From a virus, in IMG/VR virus record IMGVR_UViG_3300046002_000776, positions 1 to 28,869 of that record: a stretch of 28,869 nt of DNA. One strand, written 5' to 3'. This document shows, in pieces, positions 16,309-25,000 of this stretch (position 1 is the stretch's first letter; each line of letters starts with the position of its first letter). A program made the translations under genes and the position numbers. The notes below the pieces were generated by a model. It was not told where the DNA came from. It searched no databases and was given only the letters and a program-made list of their open reading frames with translations.

Positions 16309-17234
16309 TACAAGACTCCGATTTTAACTCTGGAATCTGCTATATACTTTGAAAGGATTTTATCAACTAAAAGATTTCCAGTACCATTTAATATTGATTT
16401 ATGAAACTGAAGTTTAAATTGATCTGTATTATAAGTAGTTACATATCTCTTATAATAATCAAGTTTGCCACAACGAATGTCATCCATTAGCATTAATGTT
16501 GCTTCTTTAATATCAAGAGGAACTACTTTAAATCCCGTTTCTAAAACAAAAGTAAAGTCTGATTGGTTGTCAAAGGAGTTGCCGTAGCCGATTGGTCCAA
16601 GCCAGTCTGACTGGGCAGTTGGCAAAAACAAAGGAGCCTGCTCTGATCTGTTATATTCTTCTCCTGGCAAATCTTTAATAACCGCAGTTCCATTATCACT
16701 TAACTTAAAGGTAATTCCAAAAATTGCTGGGGTTGCTAGACTGGTGTCATAGTGAAGAATGTTGTCTTGATATACTTTTAAAACTTTATGACTTTTATAG
16801 TTAATTGGTGCATAGTCAGTTCCAAGTCCTACATACTCAATTATTTTCTTTTTATAATAAAATCCCTCTTCAAGAACTGCGTCAATAATAGATCTTGCTA
16901 AAAATTCTTGTTTTTTATATTCTGCAATTTCAGTTGCTGTAGTTGCTAAATCATTTGGATCAGCATATGGTCTATAAATTTCAAGGCTATCTTGAACAAC
17001 AATGTCTGCGCCTGCTCCACTTTCGGCTTCATAGATTGTAAGGGTATAAGATCCATCATATTTTACGTAGTCGTCATCTAAAACATAAGATATTTTTTTG
17101 TTGGCATTTGAGGTAACTTCTTCTTCAATTTCTGTAAAATCTGGGCTTTCAATAACTAATAAGTAATCAGCATAAGCATTTGGAACATCATAGGTAATAG
17201 TGATTGGGTATGGCGGAAGTCTCAGTACTTGCAT
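16308..17234 (-). CDS. Head-tail adaptor with N-terminal beta-sandwich domain
   Basis: This 308-residue protein has an N-terminal strand-rich part (about residues 1-95: ITITYDVPNAYADYLLVIES and a later SYTLTIYEAESG), which looks like an Ig- or fibronectin-like domain, and a C-terminal part with adaptor character. The segment DIKEATLMLMDDIRCGKLDY, followed by a Tyr-rich KRYVTTYNTDQFKLQF strand and GTGNLLVDKILSKY, matches the pattern I know from head-tail connector (gp6/gp15-like) proteins of actinophages. It would dock below the portal. It overlaps the previous gene by one base (ATTATG-type junction) and has a weak site. The extra N-terminal domain is unusual for this class, whose members are usually 100-150 residues long. 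Confidence 0.75.
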   Translation of the reverse strand: MQVLRLPPYPITITYDVPNAYADYLLVIESPDFTEIEEEVTSNANKKISYVLDDDYVKYDGSYTLTIYEAESGAGADIVVQDSLEIYRPYADPNDLATTATEIAEYKKQEFLARSIIDAVLEEGFYYKKKIIEYVGLGTDYAPINYKSHKVLKVYQDNILHYDTSLATPAIFGITFKLSDNGTAVIKDLPGEEYNRSEQAPLFLPTAQSDWLGPIGYGNSFDNQSDFTFVLETGFKVVPLDIKEATLMLMDDIRCGKLDYYKRYVTTYNTDQFKLQFHKSILNGTGNLLVDKILSKYIADSRVKIGVL

Positions 17235-17458
17235 TATTTAATACCATAGTGCTTTGCAAGTTCTAGAGCGCTAGCCTCTCTAACTGATTTGTGTTGTAGG
17301 TATATATCAAGAAATTCTGTTTTAACAATATTATACCCTCTATCTATGTGTCCGTATGTATCAAAATAAAGGTTTTTATCAGAGTAGATTACTGCCTGAC
17401 TGTTTTGTTCTTTTACTTCAACAATCTTTTCTTGAGTTGTTTTCTTTACAGTTGACAT
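17234..17458 (-). CDS. Small protein of unknown function between capsid and adaptor
   Basis: This 74-residue protein starts MSTVKKTTQEKIVEVKEQNS and ends ALELAKHYGIK. It has a strong site (AAAGGAG, 4 bases before ATG) and is the first gene after the capsid terminator and its TGATATAAT box, so it probably leads the connector transcript. The N-terminal third is charged and helix-prone, and the rest mixes Tyr/Asp-rich strands with a C-terminal helix. There is no membrane segment or cysteine. Genes of this size beside the capsid gene often code for decoration or head-assembly proteins, but nothing in the sequence shows that here. Confidence 0.85.
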   Translation of the reverse strand: MSTVKKTTQEKIVEVKEQNSQAVIYSDKNLYFDTYGHIDRGYNIVKTEFLDIYLQHKSVREASALELAKHYGIK

Positions 17459-17475
17459 TTTACTCCTTTGTTATT

Positions 17476-17484
17476 ATTATATCA
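17476..17484 (-). promoter_or_regulatory. Extended -10 promoter box TGATATAAT
   Basis: TGATATAAT lies between the capsid terminator (17498-17523) and the 74-residue gene, about 18 bases before its ATG. A start six to eight bases downstream would leave the AAAGGAG site in a short leader. No -35 hexamer is visible. Confidence 0.6.
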
Positions 17485-17497
17485 GATTTAATTAAAA

Positions 17498-17523
17498 AGG
17501 GCAGAGAACGAATCCCCTGCCCT
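17498..17523 (-). terminator. Rho-independent terminator after capsid gene
   Basis: A 7-bp stem (AGGGCAG with CTGCCCT) with a 12-base loop is followed on the minus strand by TTTTTAATT. It begins 17 bases after the stop of the major capsid gene. Confidence 0.85.
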
Positions 17524-17540
17524 AGATAATTGCTTAATGA

Positions 17541-18671
17541 TTAGGAAGCAGCAATGTCCTTGTAGGCAATTGCATCTTCTTCTTCAATTTGAACACCAAA
17601 ACGTACGAATACGGTGTATTCAATTGTATCTTTCTTTGGAACATATTGACGATTGACGGTAATATCCCGTTGGAATCCCCAAATACGGTTCTGTGGGAAG
17701 GTAAGATCGACATAATCTTCTGGGTAGTAAGGAACTTCCATTACGTCAACGCCAAGTACACGAGTGGTACGGGCTCCTCCGAATGTCTGTCCTACGCCAT
17801 CAAGATAGTCTTGACGATTTGCTTGTGTGCTACCATTACGGCTTGAGAAAGCCTCAGAAATAGCATCTGCAAGAGTACCGTTGTTACGTACGATGCTTTG
17901 GAAAACATCTGTACCTGCATAGAACTTAAGATTGTTCTTAAGTGCACGATATTTACGTGGCATTGCATTGATAATGCCTTGCATAACTGGAGTTGTCCAG
18001 TTATCTGATACAACTGCTGGAAGAACTGAATCGTGTGCGTGACCCGCTCCGCTTCCTGTTGTAACTTTTTTAACAAAGCCTTCCATAATAGAAAGGAATG
18101 ATCCTGTTGAACCATCTCCGTTAATAGCCAAGTCTTCGATATCATTACCGAATGCGTTGGTCATCAAACGAACAAGATGATCTTCAAGAGCAGCCCCTTC
18201 AATATTATCTTCTAGACCTTCTGATGTAACTTCCCAATCAAGACGAATCTTTTTGGTTGTTAATTCTACTTTAGAAAAAGTAGCACCAGCGTTTGTGTAT
18301 GCACCGTCTCCTTGAGAAGCAGCACGAATTACACGCTCACCAACGTTAACTTTTTCAAGTTCCATTGTATTTGCTCGCATTGTAACTCTACGTCCGTCTT
18401 TCGCAAGAACAGTTGCATCCCAAACATAGTCAATAAATTGACGAGCCTGTTCAGGTCGTAGAATTCCACTACCTGCTGCACCCGAAGGATTTACAGCATT
18501 TGAACCGGATGTGATTCCAGAAAGAGCGGTAGGAATATTTCCTAAGACTCCTGTTGTTGGAGTAGTTACTCCACCGATTCCACCAGATGCGAAACCTCCG
18601 TCTGCGTTGTACAAACCTGAGTCCGAAGCGCCACCACTACCTGGTTGATTTTTAATAATTTGTTCTGACAT
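17541..18671 (-). CDS. Major capsid protein (HK97 fold)
   Basis: The start is placed at the ATG at 18671 (376 residues, MSEQIIKNQPGSGG): GGAGGTG lies six bases before it, whereas a TTG at 18686 would put that site inside the gene. An N-terminal arm of about 70 residues is Gly/Ser/Thr-rich and probably disordered. The rest shows HK97-type capsid pattern, including LRPEQARQFIDYVWDATVLA, GERVIRAASQGDGAYTNAGA and a long strand-rich region up to the C-terminus DAIAYKDIAAS. It follows the protease/scaffold gene and precedes the connectors, with a terminator after it, as expected for the most abundant virion protein. There is no delta-domain sequence at the N-terminus, which fits a separate or protease-linked scaffold. 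A capsid assignment is very likely; the fold is from family knowledge. Confidence 0.92.
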   Translation of the reverse strand: MSEQIIKNQPGSGGASDSGLYNADGGFASGGIGGVTTPTTGVLGNIPTALSGITSGSNAVNPSGAAGSGILRPEQARQFIDYVWDATVLAKDGRRVTMRANTMELEKVNVGERVIRAASQGDGAYTNAGATFSKVELTTKKIRLDWEVTSEGLEDNIEGAALEDHLVRLMTNAFGNDIEDLAINGDGSTGSFLSIMEGFVKKVTTGSGAGHAHDSVLPAVVSDNWTTPVMQGIINAMPRKYRALKNNLKFYAGTDVFQSIVRNNGTLADAISEAFSSRNGSTQANRQDYLDGVGQTFGGARTTRVLGVDVMEVPYYPEDYVDLTFPQNRIWGFQRDITVNRQYVPKKDTIEYTVFVRFGVQIEEEDAIAYKDIAAS

Positions 18672-18677
18672 ATTGTT

Positions 18678-18684
18678 CACCTCC
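18678..18684 (-). promoter_or_regulatory. Ribosome-binding site fixing the capsid start
   Basis: GGAGGTG, six bases before the ATG at 18671. It decides the start in favour of MSEQ over an upstream in-frame TTG at 18686. Confidence 0.85.
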
Positions 18685-18694
18685 AAGTGAATTC

Positions 18695-19231
18695 CTACTT
18701 AAACAGGTCAGCGTTTGTGAGGAAACGTCCGCCCCATACTGATTTTTGAACCATTTCTGGCTCCTGAACAATCTCACCGAGATCGCCAGACTTGCGGAAA
18801 GCGGTGTCTTGCTCTACAGCATCCACTCTTTTTCCAAACTCATTATAAGAATCCTTAACTTCTTTAACCTCACCGGAAATGTTTTGGATTGACTTACTTA
18901 GATCAGCAATTTGAGCCTGTAAGTTTAGTACAGTCTCATCATTTAATGATTTAACCATTGCTGTTAGATCGCCAAAGGCATTAGCAAGAGTATTCTTGAT
19001 TTCAGCAATTGCTTCAACTGCAGCATCATCAGACTTAGCGATCTCTTCTGTTTTTTCAACAGTCTCAATAACTTCTTCTGATTTAACAATCTCAGTCTCA
19101 ACAACTGCCTCATTTGTTTCAACTGCAACAGTTTCTGCAACTTCAGCATCTACGCTTTTAGTTACAACTGTCTCAGTTGCCTCTGGTACGACCTCAACAT
19201 TATCAACAACGTTTGTTGTCTCTTCTGTCAT
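18695..19231 (-). CDS. Nested in-frame scaffold protein (internal start)
   Basis: Inside the protease gene and in the same frame, an ATG at 19231 (codon 255, MTEETTNVV) is preceded at seven bases by AAAAGGAGGT, the strongest ribosome-binding site in the window. Initiation there would give a free 178-residue scaffold that lacks the protease. It begins after the catalytic domain and holds the Glu/Val-rich region (about the first 85 residues) and a coiled-coil-like segment up to the common C-terminus. This is the arrangement of lambda C/Nu3, where a scaffold is made from an internal start of the protease gene. Independent synthesis would give excess scaffold over protease. The start is inferred from sequence, not proven. 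Confidence 0.7.
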   Translation of the reverse strand: MTEETTNVVDNVEVVPEATETVVTKSVDAEVAETVAVETNEAVVETEIVKSEEVIETVEKTEEIAKSDDAAVEAIAEIKNTLANAFGDLTAMVKSLNDETVLNLQAQIADLSKSIQNISGEVKEVKDSYNEFGKRVDAVEQDTAFRKSGDLGEIVQEPEMVQKSVWGGRFLTNADLFK

Positions 19232-19993
19232 AGGACTTACCTCCTTTTGCATCTTAATTGCACTAATGCCTTTTGCACTATCAACTAAGAACTTTATCAT
19301 CTTATCTTTGTCTGTATCAGACTTTTCAACAAAACCTATATTTTTCATTTGACTTCCGCTTGTAGGACTTAATTCAAAATCATTTTCTGAAATCATAATC
19401 AATCCAGATTCTTTATCCCAAAAAACATTTTCTACGGCAAGGTCGGCAATGTCACCCTTCATAATGTTTACTCCATCAATTTTTTCAATTGATACAACGT
19501 TAGCAAATTGGTTCGCTGGAGTATCAACAAGAGATAGTTCAAACAAATCGTAATCTTTAATAATTCTAATTGGGCGATCAACTTTTTCATCATATCCATC
19601 ATCCCATTTATTCATAATTCCACCAATTGAAAATCCAGAAAGGGTACCGTCTAAAACCTTTTCCCAAGTGTTTTGCGCTCCTTTTGAAACGTAAGCAGAA
19701 ACAAAAACTCCTGAGTAAAACTTTTTTGAGTCGGCATCAAAATACTTGTCTTCTTTAAATGAAACCATCTTACCAACTGCAGATGGTTGATGCATTTCTC
19801 TTATGTTTCCTTTAAACGCAGCGAATGCTTTTATGCTTGCATCGCTTGTTACAATGTCATTTTGTTTGTCTAAATTATCAAGAGTTGCAAATCCCGAAAC
19901 AATTCTGCGCTCTTGATCAATCTTTGAGATTGGCATAGACAATCTAAGATTGTTGCCATCCGATTTCCAATGCGCTTTATTAATGATATCCAT
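18695..19993 (-). CDS. Prohead protease fused to scaffold-like C-terminal half
   Basis: This 432-residue protein is a two-part fusion. Residues 1-175 look like an XkdF/S78-type prohead serine protease: H68 in REMHQPS, S122 in SGFSIGG and an acidic residue E152 in LFELSLVDTPANQ form the expected catalytic set. Residues about 255-430 are very Glu/Val/Thr-rich and coiled-coil-like (a run of VETNEAVVETEIVKSEE type, then LNLQAQIADLSKSIQNIS), as in phage scaffolds. Between them lies an internal start with a perfect ribosome-binding site (see nested gene). The protein should shape the procapsid and then cleave it, and itself, during maturation. The ATG is preceded by AAGGAT with a short spacer and a TGGTATAAT box. 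Position between portal and capsid supports the call. Confidence 0.88.
   Translation of the reverse strand: MDIINKAHWKSDGNNLRLSMPISKIDQERRIVSGFATLDNLDKQNDIVTSDASIKAFAAFKGNIREMHQPSAVGKMVSFKEDKYFDADSKKFYSGVFVSAYVSKGAQNTWEKVLDGTLSGFSIGGIMNKWDDGYDEKVDRPIRIIKDYDLFELSLVDTPANQFANVVSIEKIDGVNIMKGDIADLAVENVFWDKESGLIMISENDFELSPTSGSQMKNIGFVEKSDTDKDKMIKFLVDSAKGISAIKMQKEVSPMTEETTNVVDNVEVVPEATETVVTKSVDAEVAETVAVETNEAVVETEIVKSEEVIETVEKTEEIAKSDDAAVEAIAEIKNTLANAFGDLTAMVKSLNDETVLNLQAQIADLSKSIQNISGEVKEVKDSYNEFGKRVDAVEQDTAFRKSGDLGEIVQEPEMVQKSVWGGRFLTNADLFK
19239..19248 (-). promoter_or_regulatory. Internal ribosome-binding site for scaffold
   Basis: AAAAGGAGGT, seven bases before the in-frame ATG at 19231, within the protease coding sequence. 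It is closer to the anti-Shine-Dalgarno consensus than the sites of the flanking genes. Confidence 0.8.
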
Positions 19994-20002
19994 ATCCTTA
20001 CT

Positions 20003-20011
20003 ATTATACCA
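20003..20011 (-). promoter_or_regulatory. Candidate extended -10 box TGGTATAAT
   Basis: TGGTATAAT lies in the gap after the portal gene and ends nine bases before the protease ATG, so any transcript from it would have a very short leader. No -35 element is visible. Confidence 0.45.
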
Positions 20012-20030
20012 ACTATTTTAACACTTTTTA

Positions 20031-21638
20031 TTAACTAGAAGATCTGCCTTCGCCTTGTGCATTTCTTCCAGCAATTGTGGATGGGCTATCAGAATTATTG
20101 TTTGCTCTTTGTGAATCTCTTTCTCTGTTCCCTGCTAAATTTGCTCTAGCATCTGTTGCCTGTCTTGGAGTCATTTCAAATGGAGTGTCTCCATCTTTAA
20201 TCATTGGTAATCCAAGTTTTTCTCTTGCTTCATTTGGCATCATTACTTGGGTCTTAACATACCGTTCAAGAATTTGAGACTGAGCAATTTCATCAGTAAG
20301 CGTAAGTTCGTTAAATTTAAGTTCAAGAATGTCAGTTTTTTCACGAACAATTTTGCCAATAAGTTTTGCAATTTCGTTTTGTGCAGGTCGTGAAACTTGC
20401 TCTTTAAAAGTACGATCTTGTGCTAAAGCGTTTGCAATTGATCCTGAATCACCCCCACCTAACTTAGACAATGGTACTTGGTGGGCTACTAAAATATCAT
20501 TTCTATTTTGAAGCCTATACTCTTTGAAAGATCCCTCTTGAACACCATTCTCAATTGGCTTCATTTCAAATTGAACCTTATTGTTTTCAGTATCTCCTGG
20601 AAGTGGAATATACAAAGTTCTGTGAGACTGACCCTTTAAGCCAGTTTGTAAAAATCTAAACATTTTGTCTTCTGCATCTGCACTTAACTTAGCACCTTTA
20701 AGTGTAATAACATATCTTGGCACTGCTTTGTTCTCAAAATAATCAATATTGTAGTTTGACGCAAGTTGATCACCAATAAGTGAAGCAAGGGCTGAAATAA
20801 TATCTGGAACTCCATAATAAGTATTTAATGGAGAGTATTGCTTAAAATGAATAACTTCATTTGGTCTTGTATCTGTTGTTACAGGGTTTTGATTCTTTGC
20901 CCCAAAATTTCTAAAGTATGTAACTGATGGCTGAATAATCTGAACATATCCGTCATTTAGTCTGCGAACACGCATTGTTGTTGATGGAATATGACCAATG
21001 TAACCAATCTCTCCTGTTACTTTACGACCAATTTCCATGTATCCGTTTCCAGTTGCTTGTACATCTACATAAATCTTTTCCATAATTTTTGTAAAACTGT
21101 CATCATCATTAAGGTTTTCTAGCCAATCACGCATTTCAATCTTTGCTCTTTCAATTCTTTTACGAGCACGACCAAGAGAATTCTCATCCTCAACATTTTC
21201 AAGTTTTAACATGGTACGTGAAGAAACAACAAAGTCATAACCAAGACCAACAACATTCTCTACTTTAGCGTCAATAGCAGCATGGTTTGCAAAAGATGTA
21301 TCGTAATAGTTTGCTAATTCATAAAGGTTATAAGGAGGTGTAATTACATCAAAAAGTCCGTAACCATTTCTAACTGCTGTTCCTGGATTTATGGCCTTTG
21401 ATTTTGTGTTGTCTGTTCCAGACTGAACTGCATTTGCGCTATCCAAATATGCAGAATTTGGATCTACTGCTTTACCAATGTTACGAGCAGTTCGTCTTTT
21501 AAAGTTTTGATCAAGATTGTTTAAATTTTTAATAAAATCCCAGTTTTTATTAAAAGGATCGTTCTTTTTAAATTCATCATCTTTGTCTTTAAGATTGTCA
21601 ATACTTGCACCAAGATAGTACTCTTCTTCATCAATCAT
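20031..21638 (-). CDS. Portal protein (PBSX/XkdE-type)
   Basis: The dodecameric portal is the DNA gate of the procapsid and docks the packaging motor. I place the start at the ATG at 21638 (MIDEEEYYLG, 535 residues): AAAGGAG lies ten bases before it but only one base before the ATG at 21647, which is too close. Near residues 265-290 the sequence HFKQYSPLNTYYGVPDIISA matches the conserved portal-core region of PBSX-type portals, and NRNDILVAHQVPLSKLGGGD (about 380-397) follows it with the usual spacing. An acidic N-terminus and a polar, disordered C-terminus (SDSPSTIAGRNAQGEGRSSS) flank the core. The gene overlaps the previous one slightly. Order portal - protease - capsid is canonical, so the call is firm. 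Confidence 0.92.
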   Translation of the reverse strand: MIDEEEYYLGASIDNLKDKDDEFKKNDPFNKNWDFIKNLNNLDQNFKRRTARNIGKAVDPNSAYLDSANAVQSGTDNTKSKAINPGTAVRNGYGLFDVITPPYNLYELANYYDTSFANHAAIDAKVENVVGLGYDFVVSSRTMLKLENVEDENSLGRARKRIERAKIEMRDWLENLNDDDSFTKIMEKIYVDVQATGNGYMEIGRKVTGEIGYIGHIPSTTMRVRRLNDGYVQIIQPSVTYFRNFGAKNQNPVTTDTRPNEVIHFKQYSPLNTYYGVPDIISALASLIGDQLASNYNIDYFENKAVPRYVITLKGAKLSADAEDKMFRFLQTGLKGQSHRTLYIPLPGDTENNKVQFEMKPIENGVQEGSFKEYRLQNRNDILVAHQVPLSKLGGGDSGSIANALAQDRTFKEQVSRPAQNEIAKLIGKIVREKTDILELKFNELTLTDEIAQSQILERYVKTQVMMPNEAREKLGLPMIKDGDTPFEMTPRQATDARANLAGNRERDSQRANNNSDSPSTIAGRNAQGEGRSSS

Positions 21639-22005
21639 CGGAACCATGCTCCTTTATTGTTTGCTGTGCTGCATGGACCGCACCCAAATCATTCATATTA
21701 GGAATAAGTCCTTCTTTCATTCTGGCAATCTGCTCAGAGTATTCCATTTCGCTTACACGGTTTACACCAGGATGAAAAACTGGTTTTCCTTCTGGCTGAC
21801 CCCAATATTCTGCTGCTTTGCGTAATTCCATGATCTTTTCAAGATCACCTTTACGTGCAGGAATGTTTAAAAGGTTTCCGTGACCATCTCCAAAGACCTT
21901 GCCATTGGGTTTTTCCCAAAAATATAAACCCCAGTCATAGTTTTTTTCAATAAGTTTTATCTTGGACTTACCAACTTCTCCTGGTTTTTTCTCTCTCATA
22001 ACCAT
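21631..22005 (-). CDS. Small conserved-looking protein of unknown function before portal
   Basis: This 124-residue basic protein has MVMREKKPGEVGKSKIKLIE at its start, then WGLYFWEKPNGKVFGDGHGN and a C-terminal helical part ending EHGSDD. It overlaps the portal start, which suggests co-translation. No Shine-Dalgarno site precedes either ATG (22005 or 21999). Instead TGGTATACT ends just before, placing the second ATG (21999) where a leaderless transcript would begin. The aromatic-Gly segment in the middle resembles small single-domain folds, but I do not recognise a family. Its location suggests a head-related role. Position beside the portal is the only functional hint. Confidence 0.8.
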   Translation of the reverse strand: MVMREKKPGEVGKSKIKLIEKNYDWGLYFWEKPNGKVFGDGHGNLLNIPARKGDLEKIMELRKAAEYWGQPEGKPVFHPGVNRVSEMEYSEQIARMKEGLIPNMNDLGAVHAAQQTIKEHGSDD

Positions 22006-22006
22006 T

Positions 22007-22015
22007 AGTATACCA
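22007..22015 (-). promoter_or_regulatory. Candidate extended -10 box TGGTATACT (leaderless start)
   Basis: TGGTATACT overlaps the end of the LamG-protein gene. Seven bases after it is the ATG at 21999, the normal distance from -10 to transcription start, and no ribosome-binding site is present. Single-site evidence, so weak. Confidence 0.3.
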
Positions 22016-22017
22016 TA

Positions 22018-25000
22018 TTATGCTGGAGGTAGTACAGAGTTTTGCCAAATAGCGTCTTGAATTACAGAAACTTCATCTGTTTCTAGGTAAATTCCTTCAT
22101 TATCGTCTATAATAATTTTATTTGTTCCAGTATAGTTGTTATAAACTTCTCCAGCATTAACAACATACCTACTATCTCTTCTTTTAATTAAAACATTGTT
22201 CCAATCTGCAACTAGAAAATCGTTTGTGCCATTATCCCAATAAGACCAACTCTCATCTTCAACTTCTGCCCAAGACCTGTAAATATTGGAAAATTCTAAC
22301 TGTGATTTTGTTCCTTTATAAAAAGAAATGTTATTAAAGGTCATAAGATTTCTTAAGTTAATTTTTCCATTAAAAGCATTAAAATTTAAGTTGGTTGGAA
22401 AAGACATTCCTAAAACTGCCCATCTTTGAATACTAAGCGTTGGGTCGGAAACGTACAGTCCATCTACATAATAATCAATTAAACCATAAGGAAGGTCATT
22501 AGATTTTGTTTTTGCAAAAATTCTTCCTCTGTCTGCATTTGATGAGTTAGCCTGAATATAAAATTGCAAAGTATCAACAGCATTTTCTATTTCAAATATT
22601 AAAACTGGGTTTTGTGGAAAGCCCCATAAATCTAATCTTAAAAATAATTGCATTGCACTCACAGAAAAAGGATTTATTTCGGTTGGGTTAACATCAATAG
22701 AGATTCCACGATCTAGGTTGGTTGTTCCTCCTATTAATTCAATCCCGCTTTTTCTTGTCAAGTAAAGGTATGGAGCACTTTCCTTATCAATTAAATAAGG
22801 ATTTTGTGCTTTGTAATCATATAATTCTGTTGATCCAGAGTCTTGCTCTAAAACATATGGCTCTATCTCTATTGCATATCTGGTATTTATTGGATTGGGT
22901 ACTGTTGCATTAAAAGTTTTTGCAGCAAGTTCCAACTTTCTTAAAGAAACTTGGTTGTGCAAAATGCCAAAAACTTTAAATGTTAGAAGATAGACTATTA
23001 CAATATTATTAAAATCAACTGTTTTTGATGGATAGATTAAATAGTTGTCAACAATTTCAAACCTTTTTGTTTCCCAATTTGCTTCTTCATTTAAATCAAG
23101 AATTCTATTTTTAAGTGCTGGCATTGTTGTTGTGTATTCAAAATCTGTTTGTGTAACATTTTCTAAAATATTTTGAAAAGTAACATAGGCTCTTACGTTA
23201 GAATTGTCTGTGTTAATTGATTCACTATTGTCTATCCAATATCCAGACTCTTCTCCGCTTTCTTCATCTTGAGTTTCTGATGGTGATGGATAGTCAAAAT
23301 TAAATTGAATAAAATCAATGTCTAAAACTGTTTCTTCTAAAACATTTAAAGAGTTTTTTGCAAGGGACGACAATGGAGTATAGGATTCCCAATAACCAAA
23401 TGTTGCAATATCAATGAAAAATCCACCATAGTCTTCAAAAGAAAAAATGCTATAACTTCCAACATGATCAATAAAATTAGCATCTGCATCTGCAGTTCCA
23501 TCTTCTTCAAAATATGTGCTTATCGTATTTGTATGCTTAAAGGTGCTAATAGATACCTTGTAGATATTGCCAGTAAACATGTTTGATGAGTTGGGTCTGC
23601 TTCCAATATATAATTTTAATGACGAGGGGTTTGAAAAGAATTGAGACAATCCATCTACTAGACTTTCTTCAAGTAATTTTGATATTTGAATTCCCGCAGA
23701 AAAAATTCCTGCTGGGCAGGCTACTGATTTAATTACTACCGATGGATCACCTGAAGCAAGATTATGTCTAAATAAATATTTTAAATTTCCTGACTCTCTT
23801 TCAATACTAAAACTACTACTTTCTTTTTGCAAAAATAACAAAGTTCCATCTTCATCTTCAGTAACCTTAAAAGTTCCAACAATAGAGTCTAAGGAGTTTG
23901 AAAGAAAAGAAAGATTTTCAAAATAAACATAAGAGTTGTCGGTCCACTCATTAGATGGTTTTAAAGTAAAAAATTTATTTGTTTCATCTTGAATTAATTT
24001 GTTGTCGGCTTCTAATTCTTTTATAGTTTTTGTTCCAGAAGATCCAGTCAAAACAAAATTAGGTAAAACATAGTTTGGCGTTTTTAATCTTACAACATCT
24101 GGAACCAATGTATCTGTTGATCCAGAACTCCAGGCTCTAGTAGTTGGAAAAGTAACGTTGTTACTATAATTTGCAACAGAATAATCTATTTCTGCAGTAG
24201 ATCCTCCGTAGTAGGAATCTACGATCTGTGGTTTTGATGGAACTCCTTGACCTAAAATATAATGAATTTTTGCAGCATTATTTAAAATAGAATAAGGATA
24301 TATAGCAATACAATCTATTTTAATTTGATCTACAAGAGTTTCATAAGCATAGATTCCAATCCAATCATTACTTCTGGTGGGATCTTCAACTGAATATTCG
24401 GGAGGAAGAGTCATAGTGGAAGTATTTATTAAAAGAGTTCCAACATCTTCTCCATTTACCATAAGTGTTGCTTCATCTCTAATAATTTTAATATGAATAA
24501 TCATTGGCCTAAACCATTCACCAACATAATGTGAAACAAAGTTTCCATCAATAGCAAGAGTTAAGAAACAATCTTTTACATATAAGCCATCTGTTGATGA
24601 TATTGGACCTAAAATTCTTTTTGCATCTGTTGTATTTACATCTGCCTGTAGCCAAAACTCTAAAGTGTAATTGTTATTTCTTCCAGATTCATTTAAAAAT
24701 CCATATCCTGGAAAAATAAAAGATGGTTTAGTATTAACAATTAAATCTTGTTCATCTGTAAAAAGATGGACGTCTGTCCATGATTCCTCTTGTTCTTCCC
24801 AATAACTCCAACTTTCATCTGCAACTTGATCCCAAGTTCTATAGTCAACAATTACTGAGTGTGGAATTATTTCAACAGCCCTAGCAGAACCATACACAAT
24901 AGGGACACCAAAATTTTTGGCAGTCAAAGAATTATCTTCTACAACATAATATCCTTTTTCTGCATTAAGTCCATAAGCGTCTGCATCAATAACTCCATTT

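Noticed and set aside
18672-18686. TTG at 18686 as the capsid start
   Set aside because: It would place the strong GGAGGTG site inside the coding sequence. The ATG at 18671 is six bases after that site.
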